64,000 nucleotides of DNA from Rheum nobile. Lineage: Eukaryota > Streptophyta > Magnoliopsida > Caryophyllales > Polygonaceae. Position numbers and translations under genes: made by a program. The notes beneath the pieces were generated by a model. The model ran no database searches. It was not told where the DNA came from and saw nothing but the letters and a program-made list of their open reading frames with translations. Within the stretch, counting starts at the first letter, position 1. The number at the start of each line of letters is the position of its first letter. The stretch is from NCBI GenBank assembly GCA_027886185.1, contig WOAB01000103.1, forward strand, positions 310,001-374,000. Direction: 5' to 3'. Below are positions 11,522-22,812 of the stretch, one piece after another.

Positions 11522-12867
11522 CTATAAATGCAACACAAAATGCATAAAACAACCTAGATTAAGTACAAATACATGTCCTAAACGTGTAACAAATTGGATG
11601 TCATCATGTTTATATTTTCGTTCAATGACACCATTTTGTTGAGAGGTGTCAACACAAGATTTTTGATGAAGAATGAGAGGTGTAGAAAGCAGCAACAACA
11701 ACAACAACAACATGGTCACTGGATTCAAGAGCATTGTTAGAGCGAAGAACTTAAATTTTGGCATTGAACTGAGTGTGAACCATTTAGCAAAATAATTGAG
11801 AATGGAGAAAGCATCACTTTTGTGAATCATAAGATAAGTTCAAGTGCAACAAGTGTGGTCATCAACTAAGGTAAAAAAGAAGTGAAAGCCATTGTATGTA
11901 TGACATTTATAAGGACTCCACGTATCAATGTGTATGAGATCAAATGGAGATACAACATGATGAGATGAAGAAACAAATGACTTTCTGTGTTGCTTAGATT
12001 GAGGACAAACTTTACACAGAAAAATAGCTTTAGAAGCATCCTTGGAAACAAATGGTAAATGCTAAAGTTGTTCAAAAGATACATGCCCAAGGGCGACAAA
12101 TTAGCCAGATTACAAAGATTTCTATCTATGGCAAAAAGTCATTTTCCTTCTTTGCCAATCAATAGTGGCTTCCTCATTAAAGGGGCCTAGAGAAAACAAG
12201 AAGATGGAGTAAAAATGACATTAGTAGAGAGCTCTTTAGTCAGTTTACCTATAGAAAGAAGATTGAAACAAATATCATGTGCATGTAAAACATTAGAAAG
12301 GTCAAGATAAGAGGACAAAGAAACAGTACCTCGATTATGAATGAAAGATTTACTACCATTAGGTAGAGTAATATAAGGAGGATTAGGAGCATAAGAAGAA
12401 TTTTGAAGAAAATAAAAATGAGGTGTGATGTGGTCAATTGTACCACTATCTAGGATCCAAGATGAGTTCAAACTATTCGAATGGAGACAAAAAGACTTAC
12501 CAGCTAATGAGGCAAATGAATCATGCGGATCTGGAGACTTTTGACTAAGCAAAGACATCAGTTGATCATACTGATCTTGAGTAAGAGAAGGAGAACCAGA
12601 GCTGGAAGCAGAAGCAGCAGAAGGAGAATCATGTATTGATGAAGCAGCTGCAGCAACATTGTGATTGCGACCACGATCTGAGTCTCGATTTTGATCTCGA
12701 TCGGGCGGATAACCGTGAAGCTTCCAACAACGATCAATAGTATGTCCATTGCGTTTGCAATTATCACAAAACTAAGTGTCCCCGCCATTGTTGCCACCAC
12801 GGACACGTTTAGATCCAGAACGAGAAGATCCTCCTCGAGAATTATGAGAAGCTAAAACAGTGCTATC
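11522..12867 (-). pseudogene. Element C pol fragment (protease and integrase of an old copia), left part
   Basis: Reading on the minus strand toward lower coordinates: a CCHC knuckle near 12710-12775 (CDNCKRNGHTIDRCW, with an in-frame TAG just before it), protease with WILDSGTIDHIT near 12450, then decayed integrase with FDLIHIDTW near 11940 and QQNGVIERK near 11610-11640. RT and RNase H are missing: the sequence stops in integrase and abuts unrelated repeat DNA at about 11521. Its upstream half continues at 22813 on the other side of element B. Multiple stops and frameshifts. Confidence 0.8.
12863..12867. repeat. Left target-site duplication of element B (CTATC)
   Basis: CTATC directly before the LTR. 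The identical CTATC occurs at 22808-22812 directly after the other LTR. Confidence 0.93.
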
Positions 12868-13726
12868 TGTAGGATCGTACATTGTTAGTTATCGAGGGAA
12901 CTGAAAGTTCAGTTCCCTAAGAAGCGGAATAAGCAAACACGAACAGATTCAAGACAAGTTCCTTAGAGTGGGAACCTTTGATAACCAACTAGTTATCCAG
13001 GATAAAACCCACTACCCCTTTTGCAAGAGGATTTCAAAGTCTACTTCTTGTATTAATACTTCGGTTACAATCAACTAGAATAGAACACACAGATTAAAGT
13101 CTTAGACACACTAAGGACTCTCTACATAGTTCAACCTAACCAAGTAACAAGCAAGTGACTTACTTCGTTCTTCTTCAAAGAACACAACACAATTCTTCTT
13201 CTGCACTTTAGAAAGCTTCTTTTCGTTAATGCGTGTAAAATGAGAGAGGTTTGACCGCTTTACTTATATGATTTAGTTAATGAGATAGTGAATCTTCAAT
13301 AACCGAATCATATAAATAAAATAATCAAAAGAAATCTTTAAAGATAACATTTGTTACCAAATATTATCTTTACCGATTTTTACAACTTTGTTTCCATGAA
13401 AGATAATCTTTTACACTCCTATTATATATGGAAACCGGATAGAATCTTTAGCTCTCTCTCTAACTAAGATCTACCCTAAAACAGCTCGCCGCCGCCTTCA
13501 CATAATTCTTCAAGTGTTTCTAGCGTCGACTAGCTTGGGTTCCTTTCGCCAGTTCCCAAGTCTGGTGACAGCGTCTCTGTTCCTTGCTTTCCGAGTTCTA
13601 AGTTCCCTGTTTATCACACTAATAGAAACATTAATAGCAAAGATGTTTGTCATTATCAAAACGAGGAAAACTGAGGAAGGAAACTATAGTAGGGAGCTGA
13701 AGTTCCCAAAAGTTCACTTCCTAACA
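12868..13726 (-). repeat. 3' LTR of element B
   Basis: Plus-strand ends TGTAGGATCG and CTTCCTAACA. Same length as the 5' LTR at 21949-22807. On the minus strand it is followed by CTATC and preceded by the polypurine tract. Confidence 0.95.
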
Positions 13727-13740
13727 ATTTCCCCCTTTTT
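13727..13740 (-). other. Polypurine tract of element B
   Basis: Minus strand reads AAAAAGGGGGAAAT directly before the 3' LTR. Further purine runs occur near 13850-13885 and 13945-13955, as in element A. Confidence 0.8.
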
Positions 13741-14252
13741 GATGATGACAAACATGTAGAACTGGCATATCAAAATAGGCATGAATAATATGTGAGAAAG
13801 AACAGAATATGGCTAGATGTAGAATAATCATTTGTGAATTGCATATTCCCCCTTAACACCAGATCTAGTTCCTTAGTTCCCCCTTAATGAAACAACTAGA
13901 TTAGATTTCCGTTCATCCTATGAGTTCCAGATTGCCAGGTTCATTCCCCCTTTGGACATCATCGAAAAGAGTCAGTTAGATGAGTAGCACAGAGAATTTA
14001 GAGAGATAAATAAGCTAATGCTGAACTCTAGAGAAATGGCACCGTAATAAAGATTGAAAGCAGATAATAAACGGAGCAGGAAGCACAAAATAAGTTCATT
14101 AAATATTAAAGGGCAGAGACTACATAAGCAATGCAACAAGAAAAATAAAAGCACTCAGAGACACACAAAAAGGGATCATAATATGGAAGTGGGATCCTAA
14201 GGGAACTATAAGTTCCGTGTCAACTGAGAAGGGAACTGAACACTGTCCCTAG

Positions 14253-15791
14253 CTACTGCGTGCCCTTGGCCCTGTGTGCCCTGTCCTCTGCAATCCTTTC
14301 ATCAACCAGTCGCCGAATTTCCTTGGCGAGGTCACCAGTTTACTTCTATAGTTCCACCATCATCTCATGGGTGTCGTGGTTCCCCTTCTCCACAGCAGTA
14401 GCAACCTTGTCAAAGTCATTGACCAAGGCATGCTCAATATGGGCCAAGCTGTTGAGCAGCACCTGGGTATCTGGGACCAGGCGCGGATCAGATTGGCCAG
14501 GCAGCAGCTCCTCCTCAAAATCTTCAGCCTCAGACACTTCATCAATATGGGCCTTCTTAGCAAGGCGTCGCACCGTGGTCATGGTGAGGATGTGGGAGAA
14601 GTGGGTCTCCTGGATATCAGCGGGGTAGAGACCAAGGCTGGAGAGAATAAGCTTAATCACATTTGGGTAGGGAAGGCCATGGGTAGAGTGGGCCTTGCAA
14701 AATTACATATGGGCCAGAATGATGCGAGGGAGGTCGATGGGTTCTCCCAAGAGAAGTTTCTCCAACAAAACAGTATCGGAGACAGCCACTGTGTCTCTCT
14801 TTTCTTGGCGGGGGGTGATGTTCTTAATGAGGAAGGTGTGGAGGATTTTGCGGTCAAGGCTAAGTTGTTTGGTGAAGAGGGTACCTTTGGCGGGGGCATT
14901 GCCTTCAAACACAGTACGGAGGATGGCTGCCTTTCTTTTCCCTGGCCAGTTCCTCTTGATGATGACCCCAAAACCTTCACCGGTCTCCAAACCAAGCACA
15001 GTTCCTATCACACCAGCAGAGATAGGGAAGAGTTTACCACCCTAGGTGAGGAGAGCATCATGACCAGGCTGGTCCTCCTTGGCAGATACAAACTGCAGAT
15101 TTTGATAGAAGAGGCGCACCATATCTTCATTTGCTACGAACGGAGAGGGAACCAGAGAGTCCCAACCCTGAAGTTGAAGCTTGGCGTAAGCAGCAATGAC
15201 ACTTTCGTCATCGGAGGAGGTACAGAACTCCTTGCCAACGATGAGGGGCTCCAGAAATTTCCTGGCGGCCAGAGAAGCCTCCAACTTTGGCATCTTGGTG
15301 GAGGAGCGAGTCGGAGAAAGTGACATCGGCTGCTTTCCTTTGGAGGGTGGGGAGATCTTGGCCCTTTTTGCCGGTGGCGTCTCATCAAGTTGGAGAGAGG
15401 GGACGCCGGAACCACCCTTAGCAGCGCGGCGCTTGACCCGACCGGCGACAGATTACGAGTCGCCTGGTTTCCGAATAGAGGGGGTCGGCGTAGGCATGAG
15501 ATCCACATCAATGGGGGGACTCCTCTGAGAGGGAGATGAGTGATGAGAGTCCTCCTTTGTCGGAGTAGGGGAGGACGGCCAAGAGAGCGTATGCTCGGAG
15601 GATGCGGAGTGACTAGGTGCCTTCGCCGGTGAGATTTCCGGCTCAGAGAGAGCCACCACAGGTGGAGGCAAAATAGGGGGTGCCTTTGTCGGTGAAGCCA
15701 CCTGTGAGGACGATGAAGCGGCCTTCTTCTTGCGAAGTTCCTCAATGAGGGCTATTTCCTCATCGGTGTACTGGGATGCCTTGGGTTCCAT
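14253..15791 (-). pseudogene. Third frame of element B: 512-codon ORF resembling 'Putative plant transposon protein' domain
   Basis: Starts at the ATG at 15791 and ends with TAG at 14253-14255: 1539 bp, identical in length to the frame in element A. In-frame stops at 15453 (TAA), 15042 (TAG), 14703 (TAA), 14346 (TAG) and 14340 (TAA). At most of these A has Gln or Trp, so they look like C-to-T or G-to-A changes. None coincides with a stop in A (codons 113, 250, 363, 482, 484 here against 92, 193, 213, 285 there). Layout as in A: Ser/Pro-rich N-terminus, basic stretch, folded region with MVRLFYQNL and ITPRQEKRD, helical C-terminus. It shares orientation with pol. Function unknown. Confidence 0.75.
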
Positions 15792-15899
15792 GGAGAATTT
15801 TGGTGGTGAGAGAGAGGATTCTGGAGAGGAAGGCAGAAACGTTTGGGAGAGCAGAGATAATAGCGGAGGCAGTGCCGAAAGAGATCTGCTTTGTGTGCC

Positions 15900-15907
15900 T
15901 TTTATAA
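15900..15907 (-). promoter_or_regulatory. Candidate TATA box for the third frame of element B
   Basis: Minus strand reads ATTATAAAAGGCA, the same string as in element A, about 109 bp upstream of the ATG at 15791. Confidence 0.55.
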
Positions 15908-16654
15908 TCCTCACCCAACGGCCAAATCTTTCCAAATTGTGAGCAAATAATATCTTTTCAAATCTTGATCAAGAAGGAAACCGATATAATTTGCCAACGG
16001 CCATAAGATCTTTACCCAAGAGAATATCCATAAGGAGCTTCATAGAGATGGCAACGGATCAATCAAAATCAACTCATGAGACAAATCAGCTGAGAAACGG
16101 CTAGAAATGCAATAACTCCTTCTCGGGACGCGGAGACTGTCAGAATTGCAGGATTCAAAATATCTGGCTGTTGAGGCGGCAAGCTCAGTTCATGTCCTTA
16201 GCGAATGACACAGAACTAGGGAAATATGGGCACATTTGATGTAGGGAACCAAGCAAACACTCAAGAAAGTACATGCCCATATAAATAAATGTAGGAAGAC
16301 AATTTTGACATTACACAGATAATTCCCAGTGTGGACTAAACAAAGGATCATAAGGAATTATACAATGTAATCAGGCTTAGGGACGATTTATAGTCAATTA
16401 TCATTTCGGCTTGTAATATAGGTTAGATGTGATCAAATTGACTATGTTGAGGCTAATCAAAGAGATGTAGGCAAGCACAAAAATATCATGAAGGAATATG
16501 CGATCATGCCATAATTTAGAACATGCTTTAGAATCAATATTACAGGACATGCGAGTGCCAGCACAAGATCAAATATCAACAATATTATCAATGAAACCAT
16601 AGAACGTATCAAATCTAGGCACAGCAAGGGAACTAGTAATGGCAACTGGAACTA

Positions 16655-19600
16655 CTAGTTTAGGGAAATCATTCCTAGAAGTAGCCTAAAGGATTCGTAA
16701 GGTTCCCGATTGAGTGCCTTGGTGAATATATCAGCAATTTGATCTTCTGTTCTACAATGTTCTAGCAATATGTTCCCTTTCTCAACATGATCACGTAGAA
16801 AATGATGCCTTATATCAATATGCTTGGTCCTAGTATGATGCATAGGATTCTTAGATATGTTGATTGCACTGGTATTATCACATAAGATCTTAAGGGGACC
16901 GAAAGACATACCAAAGTCCGCGAGTTGTTGTTTAAGCCATAGAAGTTGGGAACAGCAAGCAGCGGCTGCGATGTACTCAGCTTCCGTAGTGGAGAGTGCG
17001 ACCGAATTCTGTTTCTTGGAGCCCCAAGAGATGAGACAGGGGCCAAGGAACTGAGCCATTCCTGAAGTGCTTTTTCGATCAACTAAGAATCCAGCATAGT
17101 CTGCATCCGTGTATCCAAGGAGGTTGAAGTGGCAATCTTTAGGGTACCAAAGACAAAGGTCGTCAGTTCCCTTTAGATAGCGAAAAATACGTTTCACCTC
17201 AGTGAGATGAGATTCCCGTGGATCAGCTTGAAACCTAGCACAGAGACACACAGCAAACACAATATCTGGCCTACTGGTGGTTAGATACATCAAGGAGCCT
17301 ATCATAACGCGATACAGTTTCTCCTCAACGCGTTGTCCAGAATGATCAGCAGTGAGACGCGTTGCAGGGGAGATGGGAGTGGAAATGGATTTGCTAGAGT
17401 CCATCTTGAACTTCTTTAGAAGTTCCTTGAGATATTTTTGTTGATGAATTTGGATTCCATCTGCTTTCTGGGTGACTTGTAGTCCTAGAAAAAATGTGAG
17501 TTCCCCAATCATGCTCATTTCGAACTCGCTACTCATTAGTTCCTTGAATTTATCTACAAGAGACAAGTTAGTGGAACCAAAAATGATATCACCAACATAT
17601 ACCTGAACCACTAGAATATCACCCTTTACATCTAGGATGAAGAGAGTTTTGTCGATCACACCACGTCGATAGCCATTGGCTGTTAGGAACTGGGCAAGGC
17701 GATCATACCAAGCACGAGGTGCTTGTTTGAGTCCATAGAGCGCTTTGTCCAAGAAGTACACGTGGTCAGGGTGATCATCATCCTCGAATCCTGGAGGTTG
17801 TTTGACATAGACTTCTTCTTGAAGAATCCCGTTGAGGAACGCAGTTTTCACGTCCATTTGGAAAAGTTTGAAGCCTTTGTGAGACGCATAAGCAATGAGC
17901 AACCGAATGGCCTCCAATCTTGCTACAGGGGCAAACGTCTCGTCATAATCAATTCCTTCTTGTTGATTATATCCTTGAGCAACCAGTCGAGCTTTGTTTC
18001 TTGAGACTGCACCAGAATCGTCCAATTTGTTGCGAAAGACCCACCTAGTTCCTATGATGTGGCGATTAGCGGGGCGAGGAACTAGTCGCCAGACCTTGTT
18101 CCTCTCGAACTGGTGAAGTTCTTCTTGCATGGCAATGATCCAGTCGGCATCCTTCAGAGCTTCCGTGATGTTCTTGGGTTCTATAAGAGACAGGAAAGCA
18201 TTGAATGCACAAAAATTCATATCCTCAAATCCGTACCTGACTGGGGGCTTAATGGTCCTCTTATCTCGGTTAGGAGCAAGCAAGTCAGTCCCTGGAGATT
18301 CATCGATTGCAGGGATGGGAGTTGAGGAAGAAACAACTGGAGGTGTAGCGTCAGTTCCCTGAGAGATTTGGTTAACTGGAGCCGTAGAGCTGGAGGGAAC
18401 TGCATCGATCAAAGGAACCGGTTGAGCAGGAGAACTTTCTGTAGAGATTGACTCCTTGGGATCAATTACTGGACTTTCTTGGGGAGGGTCAGTGAGGGAA
18501 GGATAGGAATTGGTCTTCGATGGTGCATCATCATCGGAGTCTTCATGTGGTCGTTGAAATGGATCTTCGGAGGGAACTGAGAGATCCTGCATAGACTGGA
18601 AAGGCAATTTTTCATTGAAAACAACATGAATGCTTTCTTCTACCTTTTTAGTCCGTTTGTTGAAGACCTTGTAAGCTTTGTTGTTGGATGCATATCCTAT
18701 GAAGATTCCTTCGTCGCTACGGGGGTCGAACTTACCCAAATTTTCCTTTCCATTATTGTGGACGAAACACTTGCATCCGAAGACCCGTAGATGAGCGATG
18801 TTGGGAACTCATCCTCGAAGCAGTTCATAGGAGGTCTTCTCCAGCATAGGGCGTAGCATGGCTCGATTTAGAATGTAGCATGCAACATTTATGGCTTCTG
18901 CCCAGAAGATCTGTGGGAGCCCACTAGAAATAAGCATGGTGCGAGCCATATCTTCCAATGTCCTGTTCTTCCTTTCAACGACTCCGTTCTGTTGTGGGGT
19001 GTATGGATCCGAAAAGTTATGATCAATACCATGTGCCCTGCAAAAAGTTAGAAAGTCTCTATTTTCGAACTCAGTTCCATGATCGGAACGAATGGCTCGA
19101 AGAGATACATTTAACGATTTTTCAAGCAAGGGAACTAGCTCACTAAATCTATCAAAGACTTCACTCTTAGATTTTATAAATAGAGTCCAAGTGAATCTAG
19201 AGAAGTCATCAACAAGTACGAGGATGTACCTATTACCGCCAAAGCTTTGAACGCGCATAGGACCGTAGAGATCCATGTGAATGAGCTCAAGAGGTTTGGA
19301 TGAGCTTACCTGTGTTTTGGACTTGAAGGAACTACGAACCTGTTTTCCTTTGACACAATCAGAACAGATTTCTAACTTTTCAGCGTTGATTTTGGGGAGA
19401 CCACGAACAAGTTCCTTTTGATGCAGTTTATGGATTAGCTTGATGCTTGCATGACCAAGTCGTTGATGCCAGAGGTTTGTTTGATCATCAATGGAAGAGA
19501 GACACAGCTTTTCCTTGGGAACGAACTTTGGGTCAATGATATAAACGTTATTGAACCTTTTGCCTTTTAGGATCACAGTTCCCTGTCTATCTTCCACAAA

Positions 19601-19903
19601 ACATTCCTTTGAGGTAAAGCGAACCTCATTTCCCCCTTGATCGCACAGCTGAGACACACTTATTAGATCAAAACCTAAATTTTCAACAAGGTTTACATTA
19701 CTTACCTTAATGTGATCAGTGAGATTCACGCTTCCAGTTCCACAGATTGTTCCCTTTCTCTTGTCTCCGAAGGAGATAGTTCCTCTTCGGTGTTGCTGAA
19801 GTGACGACATTTTCTTTCTGTTTCCAGTCATATGGCACGAGCATCCACTGTCGATGTACCATCTGTCTTGTTGTCGCACTTCGTCCTGTACAAGGGAACT
19901 CAA
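16655..19903 (-). pseudogene. Element B pol, one nonsense codon and altered RT active site
   Basis: A near-intact frame of about 1080 codons. Protease WYIDSGCSCHMTG (about 19860); integrase WHQRLGHA and CSDC (19470-19360), core VDDFSRF, RSDHGTEFEN and PQQNGVVERKNR; RT with KARLVAQGYNQQEG, MDVKTAFLNG and the catalytic box near 17605 reading YVGD instead of YVDD; RNase H with STTEAEYIAAA and a C-terminus in GMISLN. One stop, TGA at 18809-18811, where element A has an Arg codon. The first codon is a TTG overlapping the gag TGA, so pol lacks its own ATG and would need a -1 shift from gag. Confidence 0.9.
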
Positions 19904-21897
19904 ACTTTTGGAACCCAGCCAAGCGTAGCTTTTCTGGGTGAGTGCGGTTGAAATCTTGTCTGTGGGTTAGAAGCAGGAACAAAATAGTAAGGATCATTCA
20001 AATCAGTAATAGTATACGTCCTTTTCTTGTTGTTTATTTTCTGGTTCCTTTTCTTAGCATTTTCTTCCATTTGTTTCTTTTTATGGATGCAATCATGATA
20101 AGTGTGACCATTTGTACCACAATGCCAGCATACACGATTATAAACCACATGACCATACTTACCTTTACCCGGTCGGAAGGGTCTTTCCTGTTTTCTTTGC
20201 TCAAAATTGATGTTTTTACCTTTAATTCCCTGAGCTTGGGAAACATACATCTTATGAGCACTTTGACCATTGAACCAGGTTTGGTTCTCTGTGGGCTTTT
20301 GTTCAAGCACCTTTACCTTTTCTTCTAGGAACTGAGCTTTATCACGAGAGTTCTGCAGTGCACCACTGAGGAACACATTTTTCCCGGCCAGTTCCTTTCT
20401 TATTTTCTCATTTTCAGCGGAGCATGTTTCCTCAGAATCATTTTTACCAGTATAACCAAGACCATGTCGTTGCTTAACAAAAACAGTTTGATTCACAGTT
20501 TTCTCATTTATAGAGTGAGTGAGAAGATCAAGTTTATGCACGATTTCATTATGCAGGATGGAATTTTTCTTTTCAGAGTCTGTTGAGGAAACTGGGGGAA
20601 TGACAACATGCATGAGTTCAGTTTTAACATTTTTGCAGGACTCACACATTTTTTGAGAGTTGGCTAATAGTTTCTCAGCTTCATCTAATTTCTTACCCCA
20701 GACGGAGTTTTCAGTAGTTAAGCAAGAAATTTCATATTCATAATCCTCCAGTTTCTCTTGTAGGGAACTAGTTTCCTTTCCAAGTTTCTTAATAATTTTG
20801 ACTAATTGCTTTTTGTCATATTCTAGAAGAGACTTAGTGAAGTCAAAAGAAGATACCTCAGAGTCGTATGATTCAGTTGAATCTTCTTTGGCCATTAGAC
20901 ATCTTCCTCTGGTAGTTCCCTTCGTCTCTGGTTCCCCTTCAGAGTCTTCTGAGTCATCTCCAAAGGTTGCGAAGAGAGCCTTCTTGTGCTGAGATTTGTC
21001 ATCGTCGTCAGTGTTCTTAGGACAGTTCCTTGCCAGATGTCCCCTTTCCTTGCATTGATAGCATTGATATTCAGAGAGGTCCTTCTTTTGGAAATTCTTC
21101 TTGAACTTTCCTTTGGTGAATTGCTTTCTGACGTGCTTCGTAATCAAGGCAGTTATCTCGTCTTCTTCTTCCTCGAGGTCGGAATTTTCCTCTTCCATTT
21201 CTAGTCTGGAAAAAGCCTTTGAGATTTTTAGGGCGATTCCCTTCTCCACTTTCTTGGAAGAACTGGATTTTTGTGCCTCTCTTTCGTCAACTTCAAGTTT
21301 CCCTATGATTTGAGTTAAGGGGAGGGACTGAATTCCAGGGGTAGTCTTCAGAACTCTTTTGATGAGGTTAAATTTTGAGTTGAGACCGTTGATGATGACA
21401 AGGGCTTTTGACCATTCGTCGAGTTCTACTCCAGCAGTGGTGAGTTTCGTTACGAGCCTTGTGAAGCGAGAGTAATACTGAGAGATGTCTTCAGTGTCAA
21501 GCATCTCAAAAGTGTGGTACTCTCCTTCTAGAGCAAACTTCCTACTCTATTTCAGTTCCTCACTGCCTTCGTGCATTTCCTTCAGAGCAGTCCAGATCCC
21601 TTTAGCAGTTGGGATTCCCATCACTTTGTCCATATCTTCTCTGTTCAGCCCATTGAGAATGAGTTGACGAGCCTTAGCATTTTTCTCCTTGATGACATAG
21701 TACTCCGGCTTCCATTGGTCTTCAGTTAAGTCCTTAGGAATAGTTCCATCGCCATTTTCTATCACGCGCCAGCACTGATAGTCTATGGTTTGAATGTGGT
21801 TTTCCATGCTTTTCTCCCACCATTCTTCTTCTCCTTTCTTGCGGATGTGAGGCTTGTTGATGGAGATTCCCAGACTAAATTCACTTGAGGTAGACAT
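19900..21897 (-). pseudogene. Element B gag, one nonsense codon
   Basis: A 665-codon frame from the ATG at 21897, broken only by TAG at 21547-21549 (element A has Lys there). Features in order: N-terminal capsid-like helical region with EEEWWEKSM and ILNGLNREDM; first CCHC knuckle CYQCKERGHLARNC near 21060; a long acidic coiled-coil-like region; second CCHC knuckle CWHCGTNGHTYHDC near 20110; basic tail. It ends in TGA at 19900-19902, four bases into the pol frame. The large gag with two knuckles fits the SIRE lineage. Confidence 0.88.
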
Positions 21898-21934
21898 CTT
21901 GAAATCTGTAAACTAACACAAATCTAGAGCGCCT

Positions 21935-21946
21935 GCTCTGATACCA
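21935..21946 (-). other. Primer-binding site of element B
   Basis: Minus strand TGGTATCAGAGC, two bases from the LTR end at 21949. Confidence 0.93.
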
Positions 21947-21948
21947 AT

Positions 21949-22807
21949 TGTAGGATCGTACGTTGTTAGTTATCGAGGGAACTGAAAGTTCAGTTCCCTA
22001 AGTAGCGGAATAAGTAAACACGAACAGATTCAAGACAAGTTCCTTAGAGTGGGAACCTTTAATAACCAACTAGTTATCCAGGATAAAACCCACTACCCCT
22101 TTTGCAAGAGGATTTCAAAGTCTATTTCTTGTATTAATACTTCGGTTACAATCAACTAGAATAGAACACACAGATTAAAGTCTTAGACACACTAAGGACT
22201 CTCTACCTAGTTCAACCTAACCAAGTAACAAGCAAGTGACTTACTTCGTTCTTCTTCAAAGAACACAGCACAATTCTTCTTCTGCACTTCAGAAAGCTTC
22301 TTTTCGTTAATGCGTGTAAAATGAGAGAGGTTTGACCGCTTTGCTTATATGATTTAGTTAATGAGATAGTGAATCTTCAATAACCGAATCATATAAATAA
22401 AATAATCAAAAGAAATCTTTAAAGATAACATTTGTTACCAAATATTATCTTTATCGATTTTTACAACTTTGTTTCCATGAACGATAATCTTTTACGCTCC
22501 TATTATATATGGAAACCGGATAGAATCTTTAGCTCTCTCTCTAACTAAGATCTACCCTAAAACAGCTCGCCGCCGCCTTCACGTAATTCTTCAAGTGTTT
22601 CTGGCGTCGACTAGCTTGGGTTCCTTTCGCCAGTTCCCAAGTCTGGCGACAGCATCTCTGTTCCTTGCTTTCCGAGTTCTAAGTTCCCTGTTTATCACAC
22701 TAATAGAAACATTTATAGCAAAGATGTTTGTCATTATCAAAACTAGGAAAACTGAGGAAGGGAACTATAATAGGGAACTGAAGTTCCCAAAAGTTCACTT
22801 CCTAACA
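21949..22807 (-). repeat. 5' LTR of element B
   Basis: 859 bp, about 97.5% identical to 12868-13726 by eye, with no length difference. Confidence 0.95.
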
Positions 22808-22812
22808 CTATC
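22808..22812. repeat. Right target-site duplication of element B (CTATC)
   Basis: Matches 12863-12867 exactly. Confidence 0.93.

Larger units (their letters stand above)
12868..22807 (-). mobile_element. Element B: complete SIRE-type Ty1/copia LTR retrotransposon
   Basis: 9940 bp bounded by equal 859-bp LTRs and a perfect 5-bp duplication CTATC. On the minus strand: 5' LTR, primer-binding site, gag, pol in the -1 frame, third frame, polypurine tract, 3' LTR. The LTRs differ at about 21 positions with no indels by my count (about 97.5% identity). With a commonly used plant rate of 1.3e-8 per site per year that is about one million years; the rate is an assumption. It is the same family as element A, in the opposite orientation, and it lies inside the gag of element C. 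Confidence 0.96.

Noticed and set aside
14260..15323. Long plus-strand open frames opposite the third frame of element B (for example 14367-15323)
   Set aside because: They are antisense to the third frame. The minus-strand frame is the one matched in length and sequence by element A, so the plus-strand ones are shadows.
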